This document shows positions 33,045-45,113 of a stretch of 64,000 nt of DNA, piece after piece. Below the pieces are notes generated by a model that was not told the DNA's origin, ran no database searches, and was given only the letters and a program-made list of their open reading frames with translations. Position 1 is the stretch's first letter. Each line of letters begins with the position of its first letter. Source of the stretch: Ophioderma brevispina (taxonomy: Eukaryota; Echinodermata; Ophiuroidea; Amphilepidida; Ophiodermatidae); NCBI GenBank assembly GCA_023653785.1, contig JAMKCH010084911.1, positions 58,348-122,347 of the forward strand. The letters are read 5' to 3'. The translations under genes were made by a program, and so were the position numbers.

Positions 33045-33715
33045 AGGACCGGTCGGCAACCATTTTGAAATTTCAAGATGGCCACTGAAGGAAACATCTA
33101 CGACTTTCTAAATGTAATAAATGATGTTCCTTGACATCACAAACATGGGTATTGCCACCCACCAAATGGAGCCTTTTTATGTTTTGCTCAGACTCCCTGA
33201 TATTGGGCGAAGCTAATTAAAAAATGCAGCCCATTTTTGAAATTCTAATAGGCCCCGAAGGAAACACTCTGCGACTTTCTGAATGTGCTATTTTTGTGCC
33301 TTGACATCAAAAATATGGGTATTGCCACCAATTTGAACCTTCTACGTTGCTCAGAAGTCCAGATATAGACAAAATTTGTAAAAATGGCGGCCATTTATGA
33401 AATGCAGAATGTCCGCCTGAAGGAAACAATCTGCAAACTTTCCTGAATGGTGATATTGTGTTCCTTGACATCAAACATGGGTATTGCCACCAATTTGAAC
33501 CTTCTATGTGGCTCAGAAGTCCAGATATAAAGTCAATTTTTTGAAAATGGTCAGCCATTTTGAAATCCAGATGGCCGCCAAAGGAAGGGATAAAAAAATG
33601 GTAACATTTGATTGGATTCCTGGGACCCATATCTACATTTTAAGACCCAAAATTCCAATTGTAGCAAAAAGCCAACAAATGACACACTGTCCCATACTAA
33701 TACGTTAGGAGAACT
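33045..33715 (-). repeat. ~165-bp satellite (sat2) array, right inverted arm
   Basis: Monomers in reverse orientation relative to 28395-29250: ttgaaatttcaagatggcc, gttccttgacatc, gggtattgccaccaatttga and gctcagaagtccagatat recur at ~165-base spacing. The outer end (gaagggataaaaaaatggta, tgtagcaaaaagccaac) is the complement of the outer end of the left arm, so the two arms mirror each other fully. Confidence 0.8.
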
Positions 33716-34705
33716 GCAATTTTAAAAGGGGCATTTCCCAGCAGCACATTTTCCGGTTAAATGCCGAAAATCCCGTAATAAGGTAAATTGCCGTGATTTT
33801 ACAGAAATTCTAAATACTGGTCATTTGTCAGTGAATATTAAAACAATTTGTACCGGGATTTTCCCGCAAATCACGGTTTCCCGTATTTTTCTTTTTCTTT
33901 CTGTTCTTTTTTCTTTCCCGTATTTTTCTTTCTTTCGTATTTCCCATTACGTTATTTTTACAGCGCCGTTTAAGAAAAAAAATCAAATTTAAATTAGCTT
34001 AAAAGTATAATAATAATAAGTGTCTTATTATAACATTGGTTTTCATTTATGAGGATTATGTTCTACTTCAACTGTACTATCGTTTGTAACCACATAAAAA
34101 CAATAACCATCACGTTATAACGAACAAGGATCGGATACATTTGACACGCATTAGGCACTCCGGGGTGAACACCCACCCACCTCGCAGCAACACATTCGGC
34201 CGCTGCCACCAGCGCGGTCATCATTGAAGCTATGCATACTTAATTATCGGTGGCTTGCGTGTTATGTATAGAGCGGCTGCCAGAAGACGTTTTGTAGTGG
34301 AGAGGAATAAAAGAGTATTTTAGGTTATTGTACTTGGTTGGGATCACTTGTATTAATTTTGCAGGATTGATTATTTCTTAGAACTTATATTTAATTATGA
34401 CGCGTTAATTTCTATATTATTATTACAAAAAGCGATCGGGACCAATCAGAAATCCCGATATTCCCTGTGTTTGAATAACAGACATCGATTTTGGCATGTT
34501 AAAGTTTTATTATATCTCCAGGTTTTTTTTTTGGCATGACACCTCCATAAATAACTTACATTTACTTCGTGGTATTGACTTGTACTTTTTCAGTTCAAGT
34601 TGAATAAATATTGTTAGAGAGGTAACTCCCCCTTAAATTCTAAATTGTTTCTAAATTGTTTAACAATTTAAATTAAATGTTAATTTAAATCACAATTACT
34701 ACATC

Positions 34706-35195
34706 TTTAGCAGTTGAGTGGGAGAGCGTGGTCAGTGTTAGGGTGCTGTGCCTATGCGCGCCAAATATACAAACAAAATCCCGGGTTCGAATCCCGGTGG
34801 GGTCACGGTTGCTGGGATTTACTCGTGTGCTCAATTCTGGATTAATCTTATCCGAGCTATTGATTAAATACAGAATACCGCTCTCCTCCATGGTTCACGT
34901 TGGAATTGGGCAAATTAATCATGAAAGCATCCCGTCCTTCGGATGGGACGTTACGCCGTCGGTCCCGTTACCGAGAGTCCAAAACAACTGTACATGTACA
35001 CCGCAGTCAGGTGTCGAATAAGAGTAGGGTGTAAACCCCTACTGTTTTCCCCAATCCGCCCCCAGTGCAAACAAAGCGGACCATGTTTAGGAGCGTCCGT
35101 ATCATAGATACACGCGGCCCCGGACCAGCTTTACACAGTTGAATAAATCCTGACCCCACCACAAGCCATTAGGAATGACTTGTGGACACGAACGA
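34706..35195 (+). mobile_element. tRNA-derived SINE-B, copy 1
   Basis: The head gagtgggagagcgtggtcag (A-box region) and cgggttcgaatcccggtggg (a perfect B box) form a tRNA-like pol III promoter. A ~400-base body follows, with gtgctcaattctgga, tccatggttcacg, cgtccttcggatgggacgtt, agagtagggtgtaaacccc and caatccgccccca. The 3' end is a stem cacaagccat...atgacttgtgg and a (CGAA)n-type tail (gaacgaacgaacat). Confidence 0.85.
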
Positions 35196-36075
35196 ACGAA
35201 CATACAACCATGATTTTACTGGAAATTCTTAAATAACGGTCATTTGTCAGTGAATATAAAAACCATTTGTACCGGAGTTCCCACAATCACTTTCCGTATT
35301 TTTCTTCCCGCAATTATTGTTTTCCCATTCCCGGTTTATTTTTACCGCCACTTTAAGAAAAAAAATCAAATTTAAATTAGCTTAAAGTGATAATAATAAT
35401 TGTGGTCTTTTATATACATTGGTTTTTCATTTATGATGATATATGTTAATACTTCAACTTGCACTAGCGTTGTAACCACATAATAACAAACCAATTCACG
35501 TTAAACGAACAAGGAGTCAAATACATTTGACACGCAATTAGTCACGCCGGGTGCCACCCCCCCACCTCGCAGCACACATTCGGCCGCTGCACCAGCGCAG
35601 TTTCGCATGAAGCTATGCAATACTATATGTATCGTGCGTGCGTGTATATATATAAGCGTCTGCCAGAGTATTGGTAGGTTATTGTACATGTGTTGGGATA
35701 CTTGTTATTATTTTACAAGGATTGATTATTTCTTAACTTATCTTACTTAGTGCAAGTGTTATTTAATATTTTAATTAAAAAATCGATAGGGCCCCAATCA
35801 GAAATCCGATAGGCCAGGTGTTGATAACGACATCGATGTGGCATGTGAAGTTTATGTAGTCTCCAGGTTTTTTTTTTGGACATGACACCTCCATAAATAA
35901 ACTACATTTTACTTCGTTGGAACTTTGTACTTTTTCAGTTTTCAGAAGGTTGACGAAAATATGGTAAAGAGAAGGAAAACTCCCCGTAAATTCTAATTGT
36001 TTCTAAATGGTTTAACAATTAGAATTTACGGGAAGTTTACGTATTGATTTGGGAGGGGAGAGGCGTGGTCCGTTT

Positions 36076-36570
36076 GAGTGGGAGGGAGCGTGTTGGTCTA
36101 GTGGTTAGGGGCTTGCCTATGGCGCACATATACCAAAACAAAATCCCGGGTTAGAATCACGGTGGGGGTCACTTGCTGGGATTCATCCAGGTGCTCAATT
36201 CTGGAGTTAATCTGTATACGAACTATTGATTAAACAGAATACGCTATCCTCCATGGTTCACTTGGAATGGGTAAATGAATCATTGAAAGCATCACGTCCT
36301 TCGGAGGGGACGTTAAGCCGTGCGGTCCTCGTGCTACGAGAGTCACAACTGTACATACATCGCAGTCAGTGTCGAATAATTATAAGAGTAGGGTGTAAAC
36401 CCCATGGACTGTTCCCAATCCGCCCCCAGTGTCAAAAAAACGCGGCCATGTTAGGAGCGTCCGTTCAGAGATACACGCGGCCCCGGACCAGCTTTACACA
36501 GTTTTGAATAAATCCTGAACACCACAAGCCATCGCATGACTTGTGGCACGAACGAACGAAACGAAATACG
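36076..36570 (+). mobile_element. tRNA-derived SINE-B, copy 2
   Basis: Same organisation as copy 1 (cgggttagaatcacggtggg at the B box, tccttcggaggggacgttaa, cacaagccatcgcatgactt, then an acgaacgaaacgaaa tail). It lies at the same place in the second 1.4-kb unit, so it was amplified together with the unit rather than inserted independently. Confidence 0.85.
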
Positions 36571-37440
36571 AACCATGATTATTTTACAGGAACTCTTAAA
36601 TTTAAAAAAAGAACGGTCACTTGTCAGTGAATCTATAAAAGCAATTTGTACCAGGATTTCCCCACAAATTCACGTTTCCCGTATTTTTCTTCCCGCAATT
36701 ATTGTATTCCCATTACGGTTATTTGTACAGCGACTTTAGAAAAAAAAATCAAATTTAAATTGCTTAAAAGGGATGATTATAATAATATAGTGTCTATATA
36801 CATTGGTTTCATTTATGATGAGATATGTTAATACTTCAACGTGCCATCTAGCGTTTGTAACCACATAATAAACAAAACCAAGTTCACGTTATAACGAACA
36901 AGGAGCAGATACATGTGACACGCAATTAGCACGCCGGGGTGAACACCCACCCACCTCGCAGCACACATTCGGCCGTGGCCACCAGCGCAGGTCAGCATGA
37001 AGCTGTGCATACTATATGTATCGTGCGTGGTGTTATGTATAGAGCGTCTGCAGAGTATTTTAGGTGATTGTACATGTTGGGATCACTTGTTTTATGTTAC
37101 ACGGATTGATATTTCTTAAAAACTTATATTTAATTAGTGCAAGTGTTAATATATATTATTAGTACAAAAAGCGATAGGGACCCAATCAGACATCAAGATA
37201 GCCATGTATGTAAACAGACATGATTTTGGCGTGTGAAGTTTATGTAGTCTCCAGGTTTTTTTTTGGCATGACACCTCCATAAATAAACTTACATTTACTT
37301 CGTTGTATTGACTTTGGCCTTTTCAGTTTTCAGAAGGTTGAAGAAAATATGATAAGAGAAGTCACTTCCCGTAAATGCCTAAGATTGCTTCTAAATTGTT
37401 TAACAATTTAGAATTAACGGGGATTTTACCTTTTCTACCA

Positions 37441-39270
37441 TATTTTTAGTATAATAACGATAGGCAAAACATGTGTATTGGATGGCAAAAGTTGCTAATA
37501 GAAAAGAACAAATTCGCACATAATATAATCCGCGGCAAGACATAATAGCCCTAGAGTGTTGAGTATTGAAGTGGGGCAATCAATTAACTTCGCCAGACAA
37601 ATGTTTATCTCCACGTGTCTCGTGCGGGCTGAGCCCTTTCACGTATTCAAGTGGCAGTTGCTGTCAGGGGTTTCCGTTCGCGAACTCATGCGTAACCCTA
37701 GGTGTACACTAAACCCTCACCTGCACGTCAGCAGCAGACCCTACATAATAGACCTTTTATCCCATTACACAGTGCTTGGATAAGTTGCCATCCACATCAG
37801 GCATGCCATATGTATGCCGTAGATTTACGTTGAGTTTCGCGGAACGAACCCCAGCATGTCACCAATTTTGCTAGGCTCGTCCAGCGTAGGGAGCCGTGCT
37901 CGATCGGCCAGCTTGCACGTCTCTAAATGTATCATTCCCCTTATTACGCTAAGGTGTTTCTTATTATGACATAATTAGGGAGTGTCTGGTTAAATTACTA
38001 TTCATATGTTAGTGACAAAAATAATCCATAACATATTTGATTTTGTGTGTCAAATCCATCCCAGACCGTGTAATCTTCCCGCAAAGAAATTAGATGCACC
38101 GTAGCACCGGAGATAATTAGCTTACACTTTTAAGGCCCTAAGGTGTTTTCACTCACGTTGGTGCCAAAGGAAACCACGTTCTCGAGGGAATTTTAAATGA
38201 AACTCCTACCATTTGAGGGGATATGGACAAGGTCAAAGGTGCAATATATAAATCGAGGTGCCGGTTTATCGTCTGGAAATGAGGGGCAAATCATTGTTTC
38301 GAAATGCGGCCAAATCGCTCAAATGTAACATATTGTTTACGTGACCCTGCTTCCACAGCATACGCATTGCAAATCATTTTGATGTTTATATCTGCTCTAG
38401 AAGGACCAATTTACATATATTTAACACAAACATTACCATTTTGTACATTCTTGTATTTTTTGTGGGGGGGGGGCAGTCGTATTTACCATAGGTTTGTACA
38501 GCAATGGCGCGCAGTCGCTCGATGATGGGATCGCTTCTTTTCAGCACATAAAGGGTTAATTATTTTTTCTGATTATGTAATTAATTTTGTTTCATTCATA
38601 TGAACATACATAAGCAGAAAAATATTCCTGGCAACAGGGTTTGCTCATTTTTATTTTTTGCTCATTTTTATTTTTAAAATCACACTCCCGTTGGTGCCTA
38701 AGAGGAGGGGGTTCCTAGGGACCCAAGCATTATCTCATTTAAAAAGTCTGACTCAGAGATGTTTGAAACATAATTTTTTTTGTGTAATAATTGAAAATGG
38801 TCACTAGAACTAAAGATATTAACCTAAATGAACAATTCTGGAAATTTGAGATGAATCGGATTTTTCGTTTTGATGCAGTAACATTTATGTGGTAGTATTT
38901 GTCCCCTGATACTGTATCAAAAAATTCTGATCCGCATTTTGATAACAAAGTTGTGACTTTTTATATCTATCTGAGGAATTCGATTTATCTTCGCAATTTC
39001 CCACCGTGATTAGTATCTGGACAAGCAACTATGTACATGCACAAAACAAGAACCGATTTTTTGGAATTGGGGAGGGCGCCCCTCCTCGAAATCTCTGCTC
39101 GGGGGGGCCTTTCAACGCGAGAAATTTTAGTAATTTTTTTATAGAAAGAAGCGCATCGATAAGTTACACAATTACAAAAAATTAGAGTTCGAAAATATTG
39201 TTCACGAGTGAGAAATCGCCGAAAAACAAATCCTGGGTACTATGGACCCCCCAGACACTTAAGTGTAAAA
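37441..39270. other. no gene; fragments of repeat E and one sat1 monomer
   Basis: 37680-37870 is the inverted copy of repeat E. 37960-38140 is a lone diverged monomer of the 188-bp satellite (gacataattagggagtgtct, tcaaatccatccc, caccgtagcaccggag). The rest is AT-rich with a G-run at 38465-38473. Confidence 0.5.
37680..37870 (-). repeat. dispersed repeat E, copy 2
   Basis: Reverse-complement counterpart of 4915-5100: gaactcatgcgtaaccctag and gatttacgttgagtttcgcg mirror the shared blocks there. Confidence 0.5.
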
Positions 39271-40134
39271 ATCGGTCGTTTTCTTCCTATGACATAATTA
39301 AGGGAGTGTTTGGTTAAATTACTATTCATAGGTCTAGTGACAAAAATAATCCATCAAATATTTTGATTTTGGTTCAAATCCATCCCCAGTACCCGCACTT
39401 TTCCCACAAAGAAAATAGAAAGACTTCACCGTAGCTTAAGGGAGATAATTAGCTTTGAAATCGGTCGTTTTCTTCCTATGACATAATTAAGGGAGTGTTT
39501 GGTTAATTTACTATTCATAGGTCTAGTGACAAAAATAATCTATAAAATATTTTGATTTTGGTTCAAATCCATCCCCAGTACCTTCACTCTTCCCACAAAG
39601 AAAATAGAAAGACTTCACCGTAGCACCGGAGATAATTAACTTTGAAATCGGTCGTTTTCATCCTATGACATAACTAAGGAAGTGTCTGGTTAAATTACTA
39701 TTAATAGGTCTAGTGACAAAAAGAATCCATAAAATGTTTCATTTTGGTTCAAATCCATCCCTAGTACTCGCACCTTTCCCACAAAGAAAATAGAAAGACT
39801 TCACCGTAGCTTAAGGGAGATAATTAGCTTTGAAATTGGTCGTTTTCTTCCTATGACATAATTAAAGGAGTATTTGGTTCAATTACTATTCATAGGTCTA
39901 GTGGCAAGAAGAATCCATAAAATATTTTAATTTTGGTTCAAATCCATCCCCAGTACGCGCACTCTTCCCACAAAGAAAATAGAAAGACTTCACCGTAGCT
40001 TAAGGGAGATAATTAGCTTTGAAATCGGTCGTTTTCTTCCTATGACATAATTAAGGGAGTGTTTGGTTCAATTGCTATTCATAGGTCTAGTGACAAAAAT
40101 AATCCATAAAATATTTTGATTTTGGTTCAAATCA
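39271..40134 (+). repeat. 188-bp satellite (sat1) array, ~4.6 copies
   Basis: Monomers start tcggtcgttttcttcctatg at 39272, 39461, about 39648, about 39835 and 40024 (spacing 187-189). Each contains acataattaagggagtgttt, attactattcataggtctag, gacaaaaataatccataaaa, gttcaaatccatccccagta and gacttcaccgtagc. The last monomer is cut at ttggttcaaatc where the CR1-like LINE begins. Identity between monomers is high. Confidence 0.92.
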
Positions 40135-43100
40135 TACAGGTACTGGACAATAGAACATGATAAATATAATAATAATTGAAGTACAGATATTACATATTTT
40201 TAACTGAACATAAACAAAGTTAACTGGACGAGGACACTGCAAAACGCAGAGCGTGTAACGCAATGCCCTCATTCAGTGGGAAAAAAGAAAAAAAAAATGG
40301 CAAGGTATGGATGTTAATATAGGCCTGCATAACAAAGTAAATTATGAGAAAATGGTAATGGTAGAGCCATTATATCAAGAACATGAGAATAATACTTCAG
40401 TGGGTAGATCGACATGCAGGCATCCTAAAGCATGTAAAGTTACAAGACGGGGACACAACAAAGACAGACAGACAGACTAGGACAAGGAGGGGAGAGATGA
40501 CAGCAATAATAAAAGGGAAACAGGACAGCGGTACAGAATACATACATAATGAAGATCACAAAACTCAATCTACATCGTATGGACTGAGAAGAAACCGTTT
40601 GAAATGTTTTTTAAATGATGAGAGTGAGGGTCTATTTTTTTAAGGTGACATCTAAGCCGTTCCAAAATATTCGCCTTGGGTTTAATGGTATATAGCGAAG
40701 CATAGCGCTTGTGTATGGATGTGATTCTGAATCATTTCTTTTGAAGAAACTGGGTTCAAGTAGGCCTGAAGGAAGTAAATCGTGATGGAATTTAATACAT
40801 GAAAGTACCAATTGGGAATATAAATATCAGAAAGTTTTTAAACATGTTCATTGAGTGGAATAATGTGTTCTGGTTGTGCGCCAGCCATAAGGATTATGAC
40901 AGAGTGCGAAGTTTGCCCTTTTTTGTAAACGGAAAGAGATTTGAGATGGTATTATTTTTGTCTGCCTCGACAATTGCACAATATTTAGATAAGGGAGAAT
41001 AAAAGTAATGTCATGATTGTATAGTGTACGAAAGAGAATTTAGGAAAGATAAGGACGAAACTTTGCGATGATCCATTATCTTTATAAATATTTTGAATAT
41101 GGGCAGTGTGTTGAGTGCCAAGAAAGGTTGTTTCAATAAGTACGCCAAGAAACTTAGTGTGGTTTACCCACTGGATGTTTGTTTTTGTCGATTTGATTTT
41201 AGATTAGTATCTGGTCTTAAATATGTTTGTTTTTGAAGATCATTGAACTTGTTTTAGAAGCTATATTAGAGACAGCTAATTGTGTTAACCAATTGGAAAT
41301 AATGGAAAGTTCGTTATTAACCGTGGTTTCGATGTATTGAGATCTTCATGTGAAAAAATAATGTTAGTGTCATCCGCAAATGATATATAGTGAGGAAGGC
41401 TGAACAAAGAGGAGATCATTGATTACAGTATAAAGAAGCGGACCTAATATGGAACCTTGTGGTACTACGTAAAAAAATTTCCGTACTTTACGGAATTTTG
41501 CGCAGTAATTTTCCGTCAGTTAGGGTACAATTTAACAGAAATTTCCTGTCAATTAACGGAACGTTGACATAATTTTAACAGAATTTTGTCTCATATTATG
41601 GAACAAAAATATGTAATTTTAACATAATTTTTTCCGTATTTAAAATTTACGGACCAAAAAAAAAAGTCCGGAATATTGCTGCCAAACGAATTTTTTGAAT
41701 ATTCCGTAAATTAACATTTTTAGATATTTTTATGTTTTTGTTTTTTATATTTTATTGTTTTCTCAAAACAGATTTTTCCGTAAATTTCGGAAAATCTGTT
41801 TTCTTATTTTACGGAATTTTTAGCATGTACAACCACAGATGATGTTGAGGGCGAATAGGTTTTTACCATTTATGTAACAATTGTTTCCTATCAGATAAAT
41901 AATGGATATCCAACGATTTGCAAGACCCCTTATGCCATAATGGCTTAACTTTTTCAAGGATGGCGTGGTTTAAGTCTCAAAAGCCTTGCATTAAATCAAG
42001 AAGATACCAGATTGAATAAAGTTTGTTATCCAAGTCCTCTGATACTTTGGTGTAGACTCATTATGCCCTAATCGGTGGACTTCTTTGTGCGAATCCAAAC
42101 TGGTTGCACAAAAAATGTTTGCTTCTTTTTTCAATAAAATTAAAAATTCTGTTTACATAATCTTTTCCAAGACCTTCGAAAGAGTTGGCAGTAATAGAAT
42201 AGCCTGTAGTTGTGTTAATAAGGGGCGTCACCGGCTTTGAATAGAGAATGACCTTAGCGATTTGAGCTTTGAGGGAACAACACCAGTTTTATAAGAACGA
42301 TTGAAAATATGTACGAATTGAATTTATTTTCAGGTAGCACACCTAAGTGATATGTAGAGCTGATACCATCATGACCGGTGGTTTGTGCTTGTTTTTATTT
42401 CACTTACAAGATCCAAAATATAATCAATCTCATCGGATGAATTGGGTTAAGAAAAACACTACTTGTTGTGTTGATAGGCCTGACAGGGGGTGGAAAAATT
42501 AGGAGCGGTGGTGGGTAGTTTTATCGGCAAGAGAAGATCCAAATATTTTGTAAGAATTCATTGAGTGGGAGGCATAGCAAGCAGGGTATTACTTTCTTAC
42601 CATCTTTGTCAAGGAAAAAACTGAAGTTTTTTTGCTGTTTATTCCTTCCAAGAAGTTGTTTAGGGTTCCCTCACATTTTTTTTCATATTATGTTTGTAGA
42701 TTCAATCATAGGAACATGTGTTGACTTTTGAGGACCGAGTAACTGGTTAAGGTTAAGTTTCTATATTTAGTGTAAGTGATCGATCCGATTATTCCTCGTT
42801 TGGGGTTTGTTTTACCAAGCTTTTCTAATAATTTACTTTAGTTTGTATTGATTTAATTAGAATCTTTTGTGATCCAAGGCTTATTTGGGGTAGTACGTTT
42901 AGATAATCAGTCTTAACATTGGTCAATGATTTGAGGAATACTGGTGAATTTTATCATAAATTGGTACTCGATTCTTGGATCGTCGTCATGTTGTATGAAA
43001 TCCCAATTAACTAGTAGAGGGCATTCTTAAGAGCCTTTATGTTATCTGGTTTAATAGCCTGCGTTCGATAACATTGAGATGAGATTTGTTTGATTGTAGG

Positions 43101-43660
43101 TGCTACTGGAGGTGAACGGAAATATCGGAAAGTGATCTGATAAGTCGGTAATGATGACACCAGATTTGAGCACCGTAAGATATCATATAGAGAAATGTTG
43201 TCAAATAATGCATTTTTTCTCAGTAGGGGCCTATCATACAGGGAAGGAATTGTTGATATAAATCAAGTTGATTAGTTGTTGACTTTGGGCCTCTATCACA
43301 TTTAAGAGGTCAAGATAAAGTCGCCCATGATATAGCATTGCTTTTTCTCATTTGACTACCGTGATCAATGATTTTTCATAAAGTCATCACACACAACATA
43401 TTCTGGCTTATAAATAATACTATGATGGTTTTTTGTATGATTGGTTATTTTTTCGCTACATATCGATGTCACGGTCAGTACAGTCTAATTTGAGCTCAGT
43501 TTGAAATATAATTATATTTGTATAATAATATAAAGACTCCTCACCTTTCTGTCGTACCGTAATACATTTTCCGCGTTGTACCTGGAAGGTCCACAAGATT
43601 GGCTTCGGAACTATCATTGAACCAGGATTCCAGTAAAGCCTAAATATCAAAGCGATTGTT
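40135..43660 (-). mobile_element. CR1-like LINE relic inserted at the satellite edge
   Basis: The 3' end abuts the broken satellite monomer at about 40135. On the minus strand, motifs occur in correct 5'-3' order: an endonuclease lead-in near 43620-43500, IMGDF-like and DLSDHFPIFPFT near 43300-43120, NKPWITKD near 42880, then VLPENKFNSYIFNRSYKTG near 42320. Further on are NSFEGLGKDYVNRIFNFIEK and CNQFGFAQ near 42170-42080, VPQGSILGPLLYTVINDL near 41450, NELSIISNWLTQLAVS near 41300 and KFLGVLIETTFLGTQH near 41150. This is the APE-RT organisation of CR1/L2-type LINEs. Many frameshifts and stops; dead. It is interrupted by a MITE at 41468-41830 and bounded by SINE-A. Confidence 0.8.
41468..41830. 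mobile_element. MITE-like insertion rich in TTACGG/CCGTAA
   Basis: About 360 bases of AT-rich sequence packed with ttccgta and tacggaa on both strands separate two parts of the CR1-like RT. The ends are imperfectly inverted (acgtaaaaaaatttccgta against ttacggaatttttagcatgt), and gtac occurs at both edges as a possible target duplication. An inner palindrome attttccg...cggaaaat (about 41773-41800) is perfect. Confidence 0.5.
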
Positions 43661-43662
43661 TT

Positions 43663-43955
43663 GAGGGCACATTTGGTCCAGTGGAATAGCGTTCGCCCGC
43701 ACCTAAAGGCTTTGGGTTCGAGCCCCGCTTGGGTCAATGTGTTTCGTCCTTGAGTAAGGCGCTTTACCTCAATTACTCCTCTCTACCGCCCAGGTGTATA
43801 AATGGTTACCGGCATCTCATGCTGGGAAGGGAACAGACTCGCTGTAGATGTAGTGTGGCGATCCCACTACAGCAAAAATTATATTGGATAGTCTGGCCCA
43901 ATCGCTTCGAAATAGAGATGGGCACTCCGTTCCTCTGTGTACCAGGTCCAGCCCC
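43663..43955 (+). mobile_element. tRNA-derived SINE-A, copy 2
   Basis: Begins gagggcacatttggtccagt with the A-box region, B box tttgggttcgagccccgctt, then gcgctttacctcaattactc, caggtgtataaatgg, gtctggcccaatcgcttcga and gggcactccgttcctctgtg. It is collinear with the minus-strand copy nested in the LINE at 22403-22714. The 3' end runs into a pyrimidine/G patch, and no clear target duplication is readable. Confidence 0.85.
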
Positions 43956-43974
43956 CTTTTTCGGGGTCTTGTCG

Positions 43975-44165
43975 TTATTCCGAAGGTTCATTGTTCCGAA
44001 GGTTCGTTATTCCGAAAACCGGGGGTTTTCGTTTTTCCGAACGCGCGTTTTTTAGCATTCGCTTTTCCGACTCCTGAAAAAGGTTCGGTATTCCGAAAAT
44101 GGGGTTGCTATTCCGAAACTTAAAAAGGTTCGCTATTCCGAATTTAAAAAGGTTTCGCTCGAAAA
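43975..44165 (+). repeat. irregular minisatellite of TTCCGAA units
   Basis: The core (g)gttcgttattccgaa recurs about eight to ten times with variable spacers (tattccgaaggttcat, gttattccgaaaaccg, cggtattccgaaaatgg, gctattccgaaac). It adjoins the SINE-A 3' end, so it could be a tail expansion or a separate short satellite. Confidence 0.65.
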
Positions 44166-44264
44166 TCGTCAGCAATTGAACTTACCATTCTTTTAGACTA
44201 CTTAGGGGGACTGAGTGAACAGATTTATGTGAGTGGCAAATCCGGATTAAATTGTAAATTTTGG

Positions 44265-45088
44265 TACACAAGTACTTTAGACATTGAGAACAAAAGAATT
44301 GATGGAAGCACTTGCCACACCCCTTCATGGCCCCAGCTTGGATTTCAAGGTTACACAGGGATAAAAAAAGTATTAAAATGTTCCGATTGGTGAAAAAAAC
44401 GACACAATGATGTCTGTCTGGTTACAGGATTTCCCAAAAAGGAATAGTTGATACTACCTGGGAATTATAGTTAGGAGATATGGGGTACAAACTGTAAAAA
44501 GGTAAAAAAGGTGCAATTTTGGTTTGTCAGGGGTCAAAATTTAAAAGTTGCTCAATTTTGTAAAAGGTGGCTCAAATTGTTGATGTAGCTCATGAATGAA
44601 ATATAGGATTAGTTTTGACTATCTTACGTGGTTGGTTATTAACCAAAATGGCGAATAAAGTACCAGCTATTGGCAATTATTGGAATTTCTATTGACCTGT
44701 GACCTATTTTGTTGGATAAAATGAAAACTAAGCCTAATAGATAAGGCACACTATTCCTTATTCAATCCTTTTAAGTTAGGGAAACAAGTTGCACCAATAT
44801 GAACTGAATAAAAGCAACTTTTACCTTTGACCTTATGTACACACCAAAATTGACTTTTCACCATTTTTAAAGTTTTACCCAATAACGCCGGAACGATAAG
44901 CCAAGATAGTGTAAACTATACCTTTTTGGAATCCTTGTGACCAGGCAGACACCATGGTGTTGCTTTTTAACACATTCAGAACATTTAAAATTTTTGACCC
45001 CGTATAACCTTTGAAACAAAGCTGGGGGCCATATGGGGGGTGGGCAAGTGCTTCCATCAATTTTATGATTATCAATGCCTAACGTTAC
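44265..45088. mobile_element. foldback element, ~220-bp arms
   Basis: The left arm (44265-44490: tagacattgagaacaaaag, aattgatggaagcacttgcc, tcaaggttacacaggg, aaaaaggaatagtt) matches the complement of 44865-45088 (cttgcccaccccccatat, ttttaaatgttctgaatg, aaaaaggtatagttt). The central ~370 bases are unique. There is no transposase. A 17-A run follows the right end (about 45097-45113). Confidence 0.65.
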
Positions 45089-45113
45089 TGTATGCAAAAA
45101 AAAAAAAAAAAAT

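Larger units (their letters stand above)
33780..37440 (+). repeat. three tandem copies of a ~1.4-kb unit
   Basis: The segment starting ggtcatttgtcagtgaata occurs at about 33819, 35238 and 36615, spacing about 1419 and 1377. Within each unit come ccgtatttttctt, gaaaaaaaatcaaatttaaa, gtttgtaaccacata, cacccacccacctcgcagca and ggcatgacacctccataaat, and then an AT palindrome around tttaacaattta. The first two units end with a SINE-B copy; the third lacks it and ends at the palindrome. Copies differ mainly by single-base indels. No coding region is seen. Confidence 0.8.

Noticed and set aside
34710..34800. tRNA gene at the head of SINE-B
   Set aside because: Perfect B box but no acceptor stem or 3' end; it is part of a ~480-base repeated element.
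39271..40134. CRISPR array
   Set aside because: The repeat unit is 188 bp with no variable spacers; this is a eukaryotic satellite.
43456..43737. 93-codon minus-strand protein starting MTQAGLEPK
   Set aside because: It reads through the SINE-A head in antisense into the CR1-like endonuclease remnant; a chimeric frame, not a gene.
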